Source: a bacterium
GTDB lineage: Bacteria; UBA8248
Reading direction: 5' to 3'
NCBI GenBank assembly: GCA_022825065.1
Contig: JAJDYR010000015.1
Coordinates: 1 to 64,000 of the forward strand
DNA length: 64,000 nt
The translations under genes and the position numbers were made by a program. Positions 17,477-26,333 of this stretch are shown here, piece by piece. The notes under the pieces were generated by a model, which saw nothing but the letters and a program-made list of their open reading frames with translations, ran no database searches and was not told the DNA's origin. Positions within the stretch are counted from its first letter, which is position 1. The number at the start of each line of letters is the position of its first letter.

Positions 17477-18172
17477 ATGAAAGATTATAGTCTCTATCGA
17501 ACCTACAAGTATTTCAGATACAGCCTGCTGCGCAGGCTGCCGGGTGAATGGGGACGCTATTACGAACGCAAATTCATGGGGCAAAGCGCCAAGGCGGCGT
17601 TTGACGAGGCGCTCCGCCGCTCAGAAGGCATGACGTGCATCGACCTGGGCGCCAACATCGGCAAGTACACCAGGAAGATGGCGCTTAGCGCCAAGCAGGT
17701 AATCGCCTTTGAACCCGACCCGTGGGCCTGCGCGGAGCTGCGGGCCAATGTGGCGGACCTCGACAACGTCACGATTGTGAACGCGGCGGCCGGCGCGTGC
17801 GAGAAAAAGATTCTCCTCTACCGTCACGCCCGATTCGAGAACGATCCTGCCTCGTATTCGATATCGAGCTCCATCATCGCCGGCAAGAGGGATGTCTCGG
17901 AAGAGAACGCCATCGAGGTCAGGCAGGCGGACTTCATACGATATATCGAAGGTCTTGATGAAGAGATCGGCGTACTCAAGATTGACATCGAGGGAGCAGA
18001 AGTCGACCTGCTGGAATCCTTGCTCGACCGGCCGGACGTCCTGGCGCGCATCGACAATATCTTCGCGGAAACGCACGAAAAAGGTATCCCGGGGCATAAA
18101 CCGAGGGTTAACGCACTCTACGAAAAAGCCCGAGGCATCGACAGCCCCTATATCAATCTGTCCTGGCATTAA
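17477..18172 (+). CDS. FkbM-family methyltransferase
   Basis: SAM-dependent O-methyltransferase of the FkbM family (231 residues), enzymes that methylate sugars or polyketide hydroxyls. The SAM-binding motif is CIDLGANIGKYTRKMAL, the acidic motif II AFEPDPWACAELRANV, and the FkbM-typical LKIDIEGAEVDLLESL near the C-terminus. The ATG at 17477 has the RBS aggggg. It is followed by two GT25 glycosyltransferase genes, so a role in modifying a surface polysaccharide or glycolipid is plausible. Confidence 0.9.
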   Translation: MKDYSLYRTYKYFRYSLLRRLPGEWGRYYERKFMGQSAKAAFDEALRRSEGMTCIDLGANIGKYTRKMALSAKQVIAFEPDPWACAELRANVADLDNVTIVNAAAGACEKKILLYRHARFENDPASYSISSSIIAGKRDVSEENAIEVRQADFIRYIEGLDEEIGVLKIDIEGAEVDLLESLLDRPDVLARIDNIFAETHEKGIPGHKPRVNALYEKARGIDSPYINLSWH

Positions 18173-18239
18173 GCAGATCGGGGAGGGAAGAGGCCTCACT
18201 CCCCCCTTGCAGGGCACTCGACAACCGCTCCCCCCCTCA

Positions 18240-18268
18240 TTACCCCACCAGCGAAGAAATGCTACTAT
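18240..18268 (+). promoter_or_regulatory. Promoter-like block upstream of the first GT25 gene
   Basis: TTACCC, 17 bp, TACTAT (18263-18268), preceded by TGC as an extended -10. The surrounding gcgaagaaatgctactatc matches the block before the FkbM gene, so the two genes are probably transcribed from duplicated promoters rather than as one operon. Confidence 0.5.
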
Positions 18269-18335
18269 CGCCCCGATGGTGCAGTAGCTCCGTCTGACGG
18301 AAAACAACAAAATTTTCAGTCTCCCTGCGGAGACG

Positions 18336-19157
18336 ATGAATGAACGAGGGCAGCAAACAATGACCCACGCGGCGCGCGCGATGAAGCACATCATCATCAA
18401 CCTGCCGCGCGCCGATGCAAGGCGGCGGGCGATGCGCCGGCAATTCGACGCTTTAGGTATGGAGTTCGAGATTTTAGACGCCATCGACTGGCGCGACCTG
18501 AATGAGGAGGACTGGGCCCGCGTGGACAGGAAATCACGCGATTTGGAGGGCCGCCGCCCACTTTCCGACGGCATGGTCGCCTGCCACTTAAGCCACAGAA
18601 AGGCGCTCGAAGGCGTCGTTGCGGGCGAGGATGAACTGGTCGCCGTTTTTGAGGACGACGTAACCCTCGCGCCCGAAATCGGCGGCGCGCTCGATGCGCT
18701 TGCTCGCCTCTACGCCTCGGGCTGGGAATTCGACTTCGTTTTTCTGCATCGACACAATATGGATAAACCCTTTGCGCCGCTCAAGAGAGTCGATACCGAC
18801 ATTCGGCTGGGCATCACGAAGTTTTCGGACTGGGGAACGCAGAGTTACGTCGTTTCGAAAAATGGGGCAAGACGTCTTCTGGAACGCTTCCCTAGAATCA
18901 TAAACCGCACCGATCATACGCTGCACGCATACTGGGAGACGGGTCTGAACGTCTTCTCCCTGGAAACGCCCGTCGTGTTTGATGGAAACGAGGCGGGCGA
19001 ACATTCTTTTCTTCAGGAAGCGGCGGATTCCCGGCCGAGCCGGAATTTCTGGAAACTGGGGCGCCGCGCGCTCAGCAATCTCAGAGAAGAGGCGCTCAAG
19101 CGGATATACTTTTACCGCAAGGTGCGCAGCGCACGGAACCGCGGAGGTTCAGGGTGA
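18336..19157 (+). CDS. Glycosyltransferase family 25 protein (copy 1)
   Basis: A 273-residue GT25 (LPS beta-galactosyltransferase LOS2/LgtB-like) protein that probably transfers a hexose to lipooligosaccharide or a surface glycan. The family start MKHIIINLPRADARR, the acceptor-side motif VACHLSHRKALEGV and the metal-binding FEDDVTLAPE are present, as is SYVVSKNGARRLLERF. The first ATG (18336) has GGAG only 3 bases away; the internal ATG at 18381 starts exactly at the conserved domain and may be the real start. A related gene follows at 19380. Confidence 0.87.
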   Translation: MNERGQQTMTHAARAMKHIIINLPRADARRRAMRRQFDALGMEFEILDAIDWRDLNEEDWARVDRKSRDLEGRRPLSDGMVACHLSHRKALEGVVAGEDELVAVFEDDVTLAPEIGGALDALARLYASGWEFDFVFLHRHNMDKPFAPLKRVDTDIRLGITKFSDWGTQSYVVSKNGARRLLERFPRIINRTDHTLHAYWETGLNVFSLETPVVFDGNEAGEHSFLQEAADSRPSRNFWKLGRRALSNLREEALKRIYFYRKVRSARNRGGSG

Positions 19158-19379
19158 ACCGAAGCGAGACGGCGCTGCGCGAGGCGCTCAAGTGACGTCG
19201 GGCGGCCCCTGAACAGATCATTGCTCATCGCCAGGAAAGAATTGAAGAATGAAAATAAACAAATCCAAAGAGTCCCTGTGAATTACCGCTGGCAGCCGCT
19301 TTGAAAATAGAGAAGGATATGCGTCAAAAATCGTCCGGCGGGGAATTGAAAATATCCGCCACCACGAGGGGACCCAAGC

Positions 19380-20171
19380 ATGAAAGCGTTCGTCATCAAT
19401 CTCGAGAGAGCCTGCGAGCGCCGACGCCGGATGGAGGAGCAATTCGCGTCGCTGGGTCTTCAGGCGACGTTTCACCCCGCCGTCGACGCCCGGGAACTCG
19501 CGCCGGAACACTACGCACAGGTCGACAGGGAAACCAGGCGGCGGCTGGGACTCTGGCCCCAGGCCGACGGCTCGATCGCCAACTGGATCAGCCAGCGCCA
19601 GGTGATGCGGGAGATCGCGGAGAACGGCCCGGAAACCGCGGCGATCTTCGAGGACGACGCCGGGCTGTCGGCGGATCTCCCGGAGGTTCTCGAAGCCCTG
19701 GAGCGCAGGCCGTTCGCCTTCGACGTCATAAAACTGAACAGGCGCTCGCTGACAAAGACCTTCATTCCGTGCGAGCGCCTCGCTACGGGGCACCGGGTCG
19801 GCCGGGTCCGCTACCACGACTACGGCAGTGAAGGCTACGTCATCACGCGCGAGGCGGCCCGCCACTTCCTAGAGAACACGCCCATGATGATGCGGGAAAT
19901 CGACCAGGCGCTCTCCCGTTTCTGGGAAAACGGGCTGAACGTCTTCTACCTCGACCCGCCCGTCGTTTCCCACAACGAACAGGACGATTCCCAGATCGAA
20001 CGCGGCCGCAAACTCGCGCGCAAAAAACAAAAGCGAGCCGACGGCGTGCTGTTCGTGACGTGGAGGCGCGTGGTAAACGCCTTCGTGCGCGAGGCGCAGC
20101 GGCGCTCGACGTTCCGCCGTTTGATGCGCGGGGAAATCGGCGTCACCCCGCCGACGGACAAAGACGCATGA
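19380..20171 (+). CDS. Glycosyltransferase family 25 protein (copy 2)
   Basis: A second GT25 protein (263 residues), a diverged paralogue of the preceding gene. It shares MKAFVINLERACERRRRME, the FEDDAGLSADL metal-binding region, YGSEGYVITREAARHFLE and WENGLNVFYLDPPVV. The acceptor motif is altered (ANWISQRQVMREI instead of CHLSHRKAL), so a different acceptor is likely. The C-terminus is very basic (RKLARKKQKRA). The 222-bp spacer before it holds no gene I recognise. Confidence 0.87.
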   Translation: MKAFVINLERACERRRRMEEQFASLGLQATFHPAVDARELAPEHYAQVDRETRRRLGLWPQADGSIANWISQRQVMREIAENGPETAAIFEDDAGLSADLPEVLEALERRPFAFDVIKLNRRSLTKTFIPCERLATGHRVGRVRYHDYGSEGYVITREAARHFLENTPMMMREIDQALSRFWENGLNVFYLDPPVVSHNEQDDSQIERGRKLARKKQKRADGVLFVTWRRVVNAFVREAQRRSTFRRLMRGEIGVTPPTDKDA

Positions 20172-20179
20172 GGGTGTAG

Positions 20180-20275
20180 GGACAGGTCGCGACCTGTCCT
20201 TACGAGACCCGCAACGGAATTGCAGGGGCGGTTCGTGAACTGTGGGGCGACCCCAAGGAGGAGGTCGCCCCTGCG
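20180..20275. repeat. Intergenic palindromic repeats (GGACAGGTCGCGACCTGTCC type)
   Basis: A perfect 20-bp palindrome at 20180-20199, flanked by GTA and TAC, followed by a second, longer inverted repeat (aggggcg... ...gtcgcccct, about 20224-20275). Similar GTAGGGACAGGC/GCCTGTCCCTAC and GGGGCGG/CCGCCCC pairs occur at 59520-59550, 60838-60866 and 61039-61068, so this is a dispersed intergenic repeat. It may also serve as a terminator for the convergent genes. Confidence 0.6.
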
Positions 20276-20320
20276 AAACCCACAAGAAAAAGATGTTCTA
20301 ACCGACAGGAAGAATCGACC

Positions 20321-21418
20321 CTAATACACGTCCGTCGCGCTCTCGCCGGCGGCCTGCTGCTTGGGCCGCCAGCGCAGGAGATAGCGCTCCAGCCAGTTCA
20401 CCGCCGCGTTGGCGATAAGCACGATGAACATGAGCAGGATGAGGCCCGCGAACGAACCCGCGATGTTGAACAGGTTACTCGTGTGCTGGATCATGAAGCC
20501 CAGCCCCTTGCTCGCCGCCATGAACTCGCCCAGGATGGCCCCGATGATGGCGAACGGAACGCCAATTTTCAGGCCCGTGAGTATCCAGGGCATCGCGGCG
20601 GGCAGCGTGACCTTCCAGAGAACCTGCATCTCGTTCGCGCCCATCACCTGGGCGAGGTTCTTGAGGTTCGGGTCCACGCCTCTCAAGCCCGAGTAGGTGT
20701 TCATGAAGGTGAGGAACAACACGAGGCTCACCGCCAGCACGATCTTCGACTCCACCCCGATGCCGAACCAGATGATGAGAATCGGCGCCATCGCCACGCG
20801 CGGAATGCCGTTCACCGCAACGATGAAGGGGTCGAGTATCTCGGCCAGCGTCTCCAGCCGCGCCAGTATGAAGCCCAGGGCGATGCCGAGCGCCGCGCCC
20901 AGGACGTAGCCCAGGAACGCCTCGTACATCGTCGTCCAGGTATCGACGAACAGGCTGCCCGATAGGGTTATCTCCACCATATAGTCCATGACGCGCAGGG
21001 GCGAACCGAACCAGAACGGATCCACGCAGAGCCACTGCTTGGGGCCGAGTTCCCATGCGCTGAGTTCCCACATCGCCAGAAAGCCGATCGCGAACGAGGC
21101 CCGGTAGGCGAACATGCGCAGGCGCGAGTTCTTGATGATGCGGCCGGTGTGCGTGATGGAGACGTCAACGAACGCGATGGCGTGGAAGAACATGCCCGTG
21201 ACCGAGCACATCATGTAGCCGGCCGCGGTGAGACCCAGCAGGAGCGCGCCAATCAGGTAATCGCCCCGCCAGAGTTGCGGTACGCCCGGCAGGGGGATCG
21301 TCAGGAGTATCTCGCCCAGCTTGGGCAGCCTGACGCGGCCGGTAGCCTCTTGAGCGCTCTGTTCGGGCTCGCTCGATCCCTTGTCCTCGCTCGCCTCTTT
21401 ATCGATCATGTCGACCAT
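20321..21418 (-). CDS. NitT/TauT-type ABC transporter permease with N-terminal extension
   Basis: Inner-membrane permease of the SsuC/TauC family (365 residues; usual length about 260). The permease domain fills the C-terminal two thirds, with the coupling helix (EAA) motif MGANEMQVLWKVTLPAAMP. The first about 120 residues are extra: an acidic start (DKEASEDKGSSEPEQ), a turn PLPGVPQLWRGDYLIGALLLG and two hydrophobic segments. The P-G-x-x-Q-L-W-x-G-D-Y-L-x-G-A-L-L-L-G pattern resembles the turn of TM2-like small membrane proteins. It is third in the operon after the receptor and ATPase genes. Confidence 0.88.
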   Translation of the reverse strand: MVDMIDKEASEDKGSSEPEQSAQEATGRVRLPKLGEILLTIPLPGVPQLWRGDYLIGALLLGLTAAGYMMCSVTGMFFHAIAFVDVSITHTGRIIKNSRLRMFAYRASFAIGFLAMWELSAWELGPKQWLCVDPFWFGSPLRVMDYMVEITLSGSLFVDTWTTMYEAFLGYVLGAALGIALGFILARLETLAEILDPFIVAVNGIPRVAMAPILIIWFGIGVESKIVLAVSLVLFLTFMNTYSGLRGVDPNLKNLAQVMGANEMQVLWKVTLPAAMPWILTGLKIGVPFAIIGAILGEFMAASKGLGFMIQHTSNLFNIAGSFAGLILLMFIVLIANAAVNWLERYLLRWRPKQQAAGESATDVY

Positions 21419-21443
21419 GGGGACCCCCTCTCATCCGCTCGCT

Positions 21444-22247
21444 TTAACCCGCGGACCCGTTTTTCATCCAATCCTCGCTGCGCTGGACCTCCTCGCGCAA
21501 TTCCTGCCACAGCTGATCGTAGGTTTTGCGGAACGCCTCCTGGCTGTGGATGGTGAACACGTCGCGCGGACGCGGAATGTCCACTTCGGCGACGCTCCTC
21601 AAGTTGCCGGGCCGGCTCGTCATGACGACGACCCTGTCGGCCAGGGCGATGGCCTCGACGAGGTCGTGCGTGATGAATATGACGGTCTTTCTCGCCTCGC
21701 GCCAGAGTTTCAGAAGCTGGTCCTGAAGGATGATCCGCGTCTGGGCGTCGAGGGGCCCGAAGGGCTCGTCCATCAGGATGACTTCCGGATCGTATATAAG
21801 AGTGCGTATGATGTTGGCCCGCTGGCGCATTCCGCCCGAGAGCTCGTGGGGGTAGTGATCCTCGAATCCCGCCAGGCCGACACGCTGGATCAACTCGCGC
21901 GCCTTGTCGTGTCTGGTTTTTTGATCGACTCCCCTCATCTCCAGCGGAAAGGCGACGTTGTTGATGAGCGTGCGCCATTGGTAGAGATAGTCCGACTGCG
22001 GCACGTAGCCGATATCGGTGTTGATGCCGTGCAGCTTCCTGTCCTTGTAGGTGATGACGCCCGAGGTGGGGTGCACCAGCCCGATGATGCAGTTCAGCAG
22101 CGTGGACTTCCCGCAGCCGCTCGGCCCCACGATGGTGAGGAACTCGCCCTCTTCGATGTCGAGGCTCAAATCCTCGACGGCGAGCACGCGGTTTCCACGC
22201 GAGAAGAATTCTTTTTGCAGGTTCTTGATAGAGAGAATTGGAGGCAC
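21444..22247 (-). CDS. NitT/TauT-type ABC transporter ATP-binding protein
   Basis: ATPase (267 residues) of the SsuB/TauB/NrtD family. Walker [10 protein letters not shown], signature ELSGGMRQRANIIRTL, Walker B VILMDEPFGPLD and FITHDLVEAIALADRV are complete. The start appears to be GTG (22247), with no strong RBS, so translation may depend on the upstream gene. It lies between the receptor and permease genes. Confidence 0.93.
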   Translation of the reverse strand: MPPILSIKNLQKEFFSRGNRVLAVEDLSLDIEEGEFLTIVGPSGCGKSTLLNCIIGLVHPTSGVITYKDRKLHGINTDIGYVPQSDYLYQWRTLINNVAFPLEMRGVDQKTRHDKARELIQRVGLAGFEDHYPHELSGGMRQRANIIRTLIYDPEVILMDEPFGPLDAQTRIILQDQLLKLWREARKTVIFITHDLVEAIALADRVVVMTSRPGNLRSVAEVDIPRPRDVFTIHSQEAFRKTYDQLWQELREEVQRSEDWMKNGSAG

Positions 22248-22262
22248 CGGTTATGAATCTCC

Positions 22263-22303
22263 ACCGCCGGGGAGGAGCCTTCCTGAAGCCCGTCCCCGGC
22301 GGT
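22263..22303 (-). terminator. Intergenic hairpin after the NitT/TauT receptor gene
   Basis: A perfect 11-bp inverted repeat (ACCGCCGGGGA / TCCCCGGCGGT) with a 19-base loop in the 79-bp gap between receptor and ATPase genes. There is no long T-run, so it is probably an attenuator or mRNA-end stabiliser. Confidence 0.55.
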
Positions 22304-22326
22304 TTGTCAGAGTCGGAAGTTATCGC

Positions 22327-23373
22327 TCACATCTTGCCGGGCAGATACTCGTCCGTCACCAAGGTGCTCCTGGGGAACGCCTTCTTGAGCTTGCCCGCCG
22401 CGATGAGCAGGTTCTGGGTGATGTCCACCGCGCGCTGGGTGATTTTCCCGTCGAGCGAGACGGCCGTCTTCACCGCCTCGATGCTCACGCGCAGCAGGTT
22501 CTTGTCGGTCTTGGCGAAGTAGAGCTGGATCTTCTTGCGAATATCCTCCGCGCTGTTCTTGGCGATCCAGTTGTTGGCCTTGAGAAGCGCCCGGACCACC
22601 TTGCGGACGGTCTCGGGGTTTTTCTTCGCGTAATCGGGCCGCACGAGAAGGACCTCCATCATGAACTGATCCATCTCCGGGTCATCGCCCGCCGAGTTCG
22701 TGATGAAGGGAATGCCGATGCCCTTGAATATGGCCGTCTCCGGCACGGGAATCGTCTGGATCGCTATCTGAATCTTGTTGCGCTGCAGCGCTGCGACGAG
22801 CACCGGGCCCGCGCCCGCGCCGATGAGCTTCACCTCTTTGTTGGGCGTGTAGCCGGCCTGGCGGATCCAGTATTCGCCCTGGTTGTAGGTGAGCGCGCCG
22901 GGACGCGTGGCGCCCACGGTCAAGCCCTTCATCTTCTTGAGCTTTTCCTTGTAGGGCGTCTTGGCGGTGATGCCGAGCTTCTTGGCGACGTCGGTTCGGA
23001 TGGCGGAGTTGACGATGCTGCGGTTGAGACAGCTCATCACGGCCACGAGGGCGCCGCCCGCCTTCACGGCGTTGATCTGGTAGGTGCCCGCCGCGATGGA
23101 GAAATCCGCCTGGCCCGCGAGGTTGGCCTTGATGTCCGGCCCGCCGCCCCGCGTGGAGATGACCTCGGCCGCCAGACCCTCTTCGGCGAAGTAGCCGTTC
23201 GCGCGCGCCACGTAGTTGCTGACGAAGGCGAGACTCTCGACCGCCTGGGTGATGACGACCCGCTTGACGGCCGACTCCGAAGGCGTGACGGCCGTGAAGA
23301 CGAGCGCCACTCCCAAGATAACCGCCAGAACCGATTTGAAGATGAGACCCCGTACATGCTTTCTGTTATCCAC
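22327..23373 (-). CDS. NitT/TauT-type ABC transporter substrate-binding protein
   Basis: Periplasmic receptor (348 residues) of the SsuA/TauA/THI5-like family, which binds sulfonates, nitrate, pyrimidine precursors or aromatics. It has an N-terminal signal (KSVLAVILGVALVFTAVTPS then ESAVKR), the family segment NGYFAEEGLAAEVISTRGGG and a ligand-pocket loop ATRPGALTYNQGEYW. The start is GTG (23373) behind a good RBS (ggggagg). The ligand is not predictable. Confidence 0.92.
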   Translation of the reverse strand: MDNRKHVRGLIFKSVLAVILGVALVFTAVTPSESAVKRVVITQAVESLAFVSNYVARANGYFAEEGLAAEVISTRGGGPDIKANLAGQADFSIAAGTYQINAVKAGGALVAVMSCLNRSIVNSAIRTDVAKKLGITAKTPYKEKLKKMKGLTVGATRPGALTYNQGEYWIRQAGYTPNKEVKLIGAGAGPVLVAALQRNKIQIAIQTIPVPETAIFKGIGIPFITNSAGDDPEMDQFMMEVLLVRPDYAKKNPETVRKVVRALLKANNWIAKNSAEDIRKKIQLYFAKTDKNLLRVSIEAVKTAVSLDGKITQRAVDITQNLLIAAGKLKKAFPRSTLVTDEYLPGKM

Positions 23374-23593
23374 GATTTCAGCCTCCCCTCTGGGCCGCAG
23401 GATGCGCGGCTTGCGTCATGAACTCATCCAACGCCCCGAGACGGGGCGCACCGAATGTGCCGGGAAAATATGGCTCTCCTTCGATTTCCTGTTTCCAAGA
23501 TACAATAATACCGAAAGAGCATTGAATGATTTGATGATGAATATAATGAGAAACAATACCACTTCGCAGAAACCGCCGCAAGGCAAGAGAGGG

Positions 23594-23805
23594 GTTGTTG
23601 GAAAGGCTCCCTTTTCAGGGGGTAGAGGGGACGCCCCTCTCGGCTTGAAAACCAACCCCCCCTACCCCCCCCTTGTCAGGGGGGTAAGAAAGAGCAAAAC
23701 CCTCCACCACGACGGCGGGGGGCGGCGCTTTTTTTACCCCCCTGACAAGGGGGGGGTAGGGGGGGTTGCCTTTATCCCCTGGCAAGGATGACTTTTTCAA
23801 CAAAC
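23594..23805. repeat. MITE-like nested inverted repeat, copy B
   Basis: Outer ends GTTGTTGGAAAG (23594-23605) and CTTTTTCAACAAAC (to 23805); inner palindrome with C/G-tract arms at about 23653-23686 and 23736-23770 around CCTTGTCAGGGGGG and its complement. It occupies the gap 23374-23996; the remainder of the gap (23806-23996) holds no recognised gene. Confidence 0.75.
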
Positions 23806-23996
23806 CCTTTGGCGGATAGAGGATAATTAGACTGTTCGTTCAAATTCGATCTTGACACCATCCGAAATCTTATGAGACTTTGGTATCCCGTTAACGGGGG
23901 AAAGTAGAACGGCTGCGGATCCCTGTAGACGGAAAAGGCCGGCCGGACGCGAAGTGACGGCCGAAAACGGCGCGGCGAAGAGGTGGAGAAAGGCGC

Positions 23997-24527
23997 ATGA
24001 CCCCGTATGAAACCTACAGCCTCATCGGGCAATACATCGGCCTCGGCTTGATATTCTACGGGATCCTGCAGATGCAGCGCGGCACGGAATCCAGGGAGCG
24101 CGAGAGCATCCGCCGCCATGAAGAAAGCATGCGGAAGATCGATGAAAGCATAGAGGAGATGAAAGAGGGCAGGAATGCGCTCAGGGTTCTCATCGAAGAG
24201 CATAAGGAAGACAGGGCCGGGTTCAGGGCGCTCATCAAAGAAAACGAGGAAAGCAGAGCCGGGTTCAGGGCGTTCATCAAAGAGCATGAGGAAGGCAGGG
24301 CCACGCTCAAGGAAGGCACGTCCGCCCTGAGGACGCTCGTCGAAGAAAATCAGGAAAGCAGGGCCGGGTTCAGGGCGTTCATCAAAGGACATGAAGAAAG
24401 CACGTCCGCGCTCAGGGAAAGCACATCCGCGCTCAGGGCGCTCGTCGAAGAACAGGGAGAAAGCAGGGCCGGATTCAGGGCGCTCATCGAAGGGCAAAAG
24501 GTGCTCATCGAGCGCACCGGAGGCTAA
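23997..24527 (+). CDS. Membrane-anchored helical repeat protein (copy 1)
   Basis: A 176-residue protein I cannot assign to a named family. Residues 7-25 (YSLIGQYIGLGLIFYGILQ) form one transmembrane helix, after which the whole chain is charged and helix-forming. From about residue 55 it is built of 14-residue units of the form E-E-x-x-E-S-R-A-G-F-R-A-L/F-I/V, with two longer units containing GTSALRTL-type inserts. Two heptads per unit suggest a coiled coil. A clearly related protein is encoded at 29610-30410. Start ATG 23997; it ends 135 bp before the converging CoA-ligase operon. A structural or scaffolding role is only a guess. Confidence 0.75.
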   Translation: MTPYETYSLIGQYIGLGLIFYGILQMQRGTESRERESIRRHEESMRKIDESIEEMKEGRNALRVLIEEHKEDRAGFRALIKENEESRAGFRAFIKEHEEGRATLKEGTSALRTLVEENQESRAGFRAFIKGHEESTSALRESTSALRALVEEQGESRAGFRALIEGQKVLIERTGG

Positions 24528-24662
24528 GGCCGGAACCCGCCGGTTTCATATCCCGCCTTCGCGACGTGCCCGTTTTCAAAATGAGACGCGACCGGAATTT
24601 CCCCGGATGAGCGAAAAACCACCGGGCGCAACCGGCCCCGGCGGTGAAGCCTGCGCGATGCG

Positions 24663-26333
24663 TCAGCCCGCTCCGGCCCCCGCGCGTTCTCTCTCCAGCT
24701 TCCGAAGAGCGCCTCGTTGTATCTTGCCCGTGGCCGTCAAGGGCAGGCTTTCCAGGAACTCCACCGCTCGCGGGTATTTATAGGGCGCGAGTTGCGCCTT
24801 CACGAAATCCTGAAGCTCCCGGACGAGTGCATCCCCCGCTCCTTCGGCACCTGCTTCGTCGCTTCCCGAGAGGACGACGAACGCCTTTACGATCTCCCCG
24901 CGCTCGGCGTTCGGCGAACCCACCACCGCGCATTCGCGCACTTTTGCGTGTTCGAGCAGCACGGCCTCCACTTCGAGGCCCGACACGTTGTATCCCCCGG
25001 TGTTGATCATGTCGTCGGTTCGCGCCTCGAAGGAGATGTACCCTTCCGCGTCGACGCGGCAGAGGTCGCCCGTCATGTTCCAGCCGTCCTTCACATAGTT
25101 CCGCTGACGCTCCATGTCGTCGAGATAGCGGCACCCGGTGGGGCCTTTCACGATCATCTGCCCCACCTCGCCGGGGGGCGTGTCGCGCATCTCCTCATCC
25201 ACCACGCGCACCTCGTAGCCGGGCACCGCGCGGCCGATCTTTCCGGGGCGGATTTCCTCCCCGCTCGCCGAGATGAAGATGTGTAAAAGCTCCGAGATGC
25301 CCAGGCCGTTGATGATCGAGACGCCTGTTCGCTCCTTCCATTCGCGGAATACGGAGGGTTCCAGAGGTTCTCCCCCCGCGATGCAGGCGCGCAGGCTGCC
25401 CAGATCATACCCTGCCGCGATGTCGAGCATCTGCTTGTAGCCCGAGGGCGTGCTGAAGCACACCGTACCCTTGTATCTGTCGATAGCTTCGAGCAGATCG
25501 CGCGGCGTTCCCCTCTCGAGCAGGACCGAGGACGCCCCGAAGCGCAGGGCGTCGGTGATGAAGGCGCAAAACCCGTACAAAAAAGCGATCTGCGGACTGC
25601 CGCAAACGACGTCATCGGGACCGAGACCGAAGAGGTATTTGGGAAACGTGTCCGCGACGGCGAGCAGATCGCGGTGGAAATGCACCGTGCCCTTGGGCGT
25701 TCCCGTCGATCCCGAAGTGAAGCCGATGAGGGCCACGTCGTCCGCCGCCGTATCCGCGTTTCGGAACTCGGGCGAGGCTTCGGCCATCAGGGCTTCGAGG
25801 CCGCCCGGCGCTTCACTCCCGAACAGGACGACGTTCTCCAGCGATTCGGAAGCCTTCGCCGCGGCGAGCAAATCCGCGCTCAGCTTGTCGTCGCAAATCG
25901 CGAAGCCGATCCTCGCCTTTTCGATCACGTAAGCCAGTTCTCGCTCGCGCATCACCGGCATGGTTGGGATCACGACCCCGCCCGCCTTCAGAACCGCAAG
26001 GCACGCGGCCACGAGGGTGGGATGGTTCGAAGCGCGAAGAAGCACGCGGTTTCCGGGCACGAGGCCGAAGCGCTCGGTCATCACCGAGGCGATGCGGTTC
26101 GCGTTCTCCAAAAGGTCGCGATAGCTCAGGAGCGCCTCGCCATAATAAATCGCGGGCCGCCCGGCCTGATCGCCCGCGGCCATCTTGTCTATCAACTCGG
26201 CGCCTGCGTTGATCCGCGCCGGATAGGCCGCCAGTTCGGGCAGGACGCCGTAGTCCATCTCCGGCCACAGGGACTCAGGCGGCAGGTTGTCCCGCGCGAA
26301 CGTATCGACGTGTCCGCTCGCCTCAGCCGACAT
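24663..26333 (-). CDS. Acyl-CoA ligase, 2-aminobenzoate-CoA ligase-like
   Basis: AMP-forming acyl-CoA synthetase (556 residues) that would activate a carboxylic acid as acyl-AMP and then acyl-CoA. The AMP-binding P-loop is GFTSGSTGTPKGTVHFH, with further motifs INGLGISELLHIF, the hinge-region FEARTDDMINTGGYNVSG and the catalytic lysine in LPLTATGKIQRGALRKL. The N-terminal HVDTFARDNLPPESLWPE pattern is typical of 2-aminobenzoate-CoA ligase and close benzoate-CoA ligase relatives. It overlaps the upstream LLM gene by 11 bp and sits in the hydantoinase A/LLM/ligase operon. An aromatic acid substrate is likely; which one is not shown. Confidence 0.9.
   Translation of the reverse strand: MSAEASGHVDTFARDNLPPESLWPEMDYGVLPELAAYPARINAGAELIDKMAAGDQAGRPAIYYGEALLSYRDLLENANRIASVMTERFGLVPGNRVLLRASNHPTLVAACLAVLKAGGVVIPTMPVMRERELAYVIEKARIGFAICDDKLSADLLAAAKASESLENVVLFGSEAPGGLEALMAEASPEFRNADTAADDVALIGFTSGSTGTPKGTVHFHRDLLAVADTFPKYLFGLGPDDVVCGSPQIAFLYGFCAFITDALRFGASSVLLERGTPRDLLEAIDRYKGTVCFSTPSGYKQMLDIAAGYDLGSLRACIAGGEPLEPSVFREWKERTGVSIINGLGISELLHIFISASGEEIRPGKIGRAVPGYEVRVVDEEMRDTPPGEVGQMIVKGPTGCRYLDDMERQRNYVKDGWNMTGDLCRVDAEGYISFEARTDDMINTGGYNVSGLEVEAVLLEHAKVRECAVVGSPNAERGEIVKAFVVLSGSDEAGAEGAGDALVRELQDFVKAQLAPYKYPRAVEFLESLPLTATGKIQRGALRKLERERAGAGAG

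Noticed and set aside
23772-24497. Long minus-strand open frame full of FDERPEPG-type repeats opposite the helical repeat gene
   Set aside because: It is the antisense reading of the tandem E-S-R repeats; the plus frame has a start, RBS, membrane helix and family sense, and the antisense has none.
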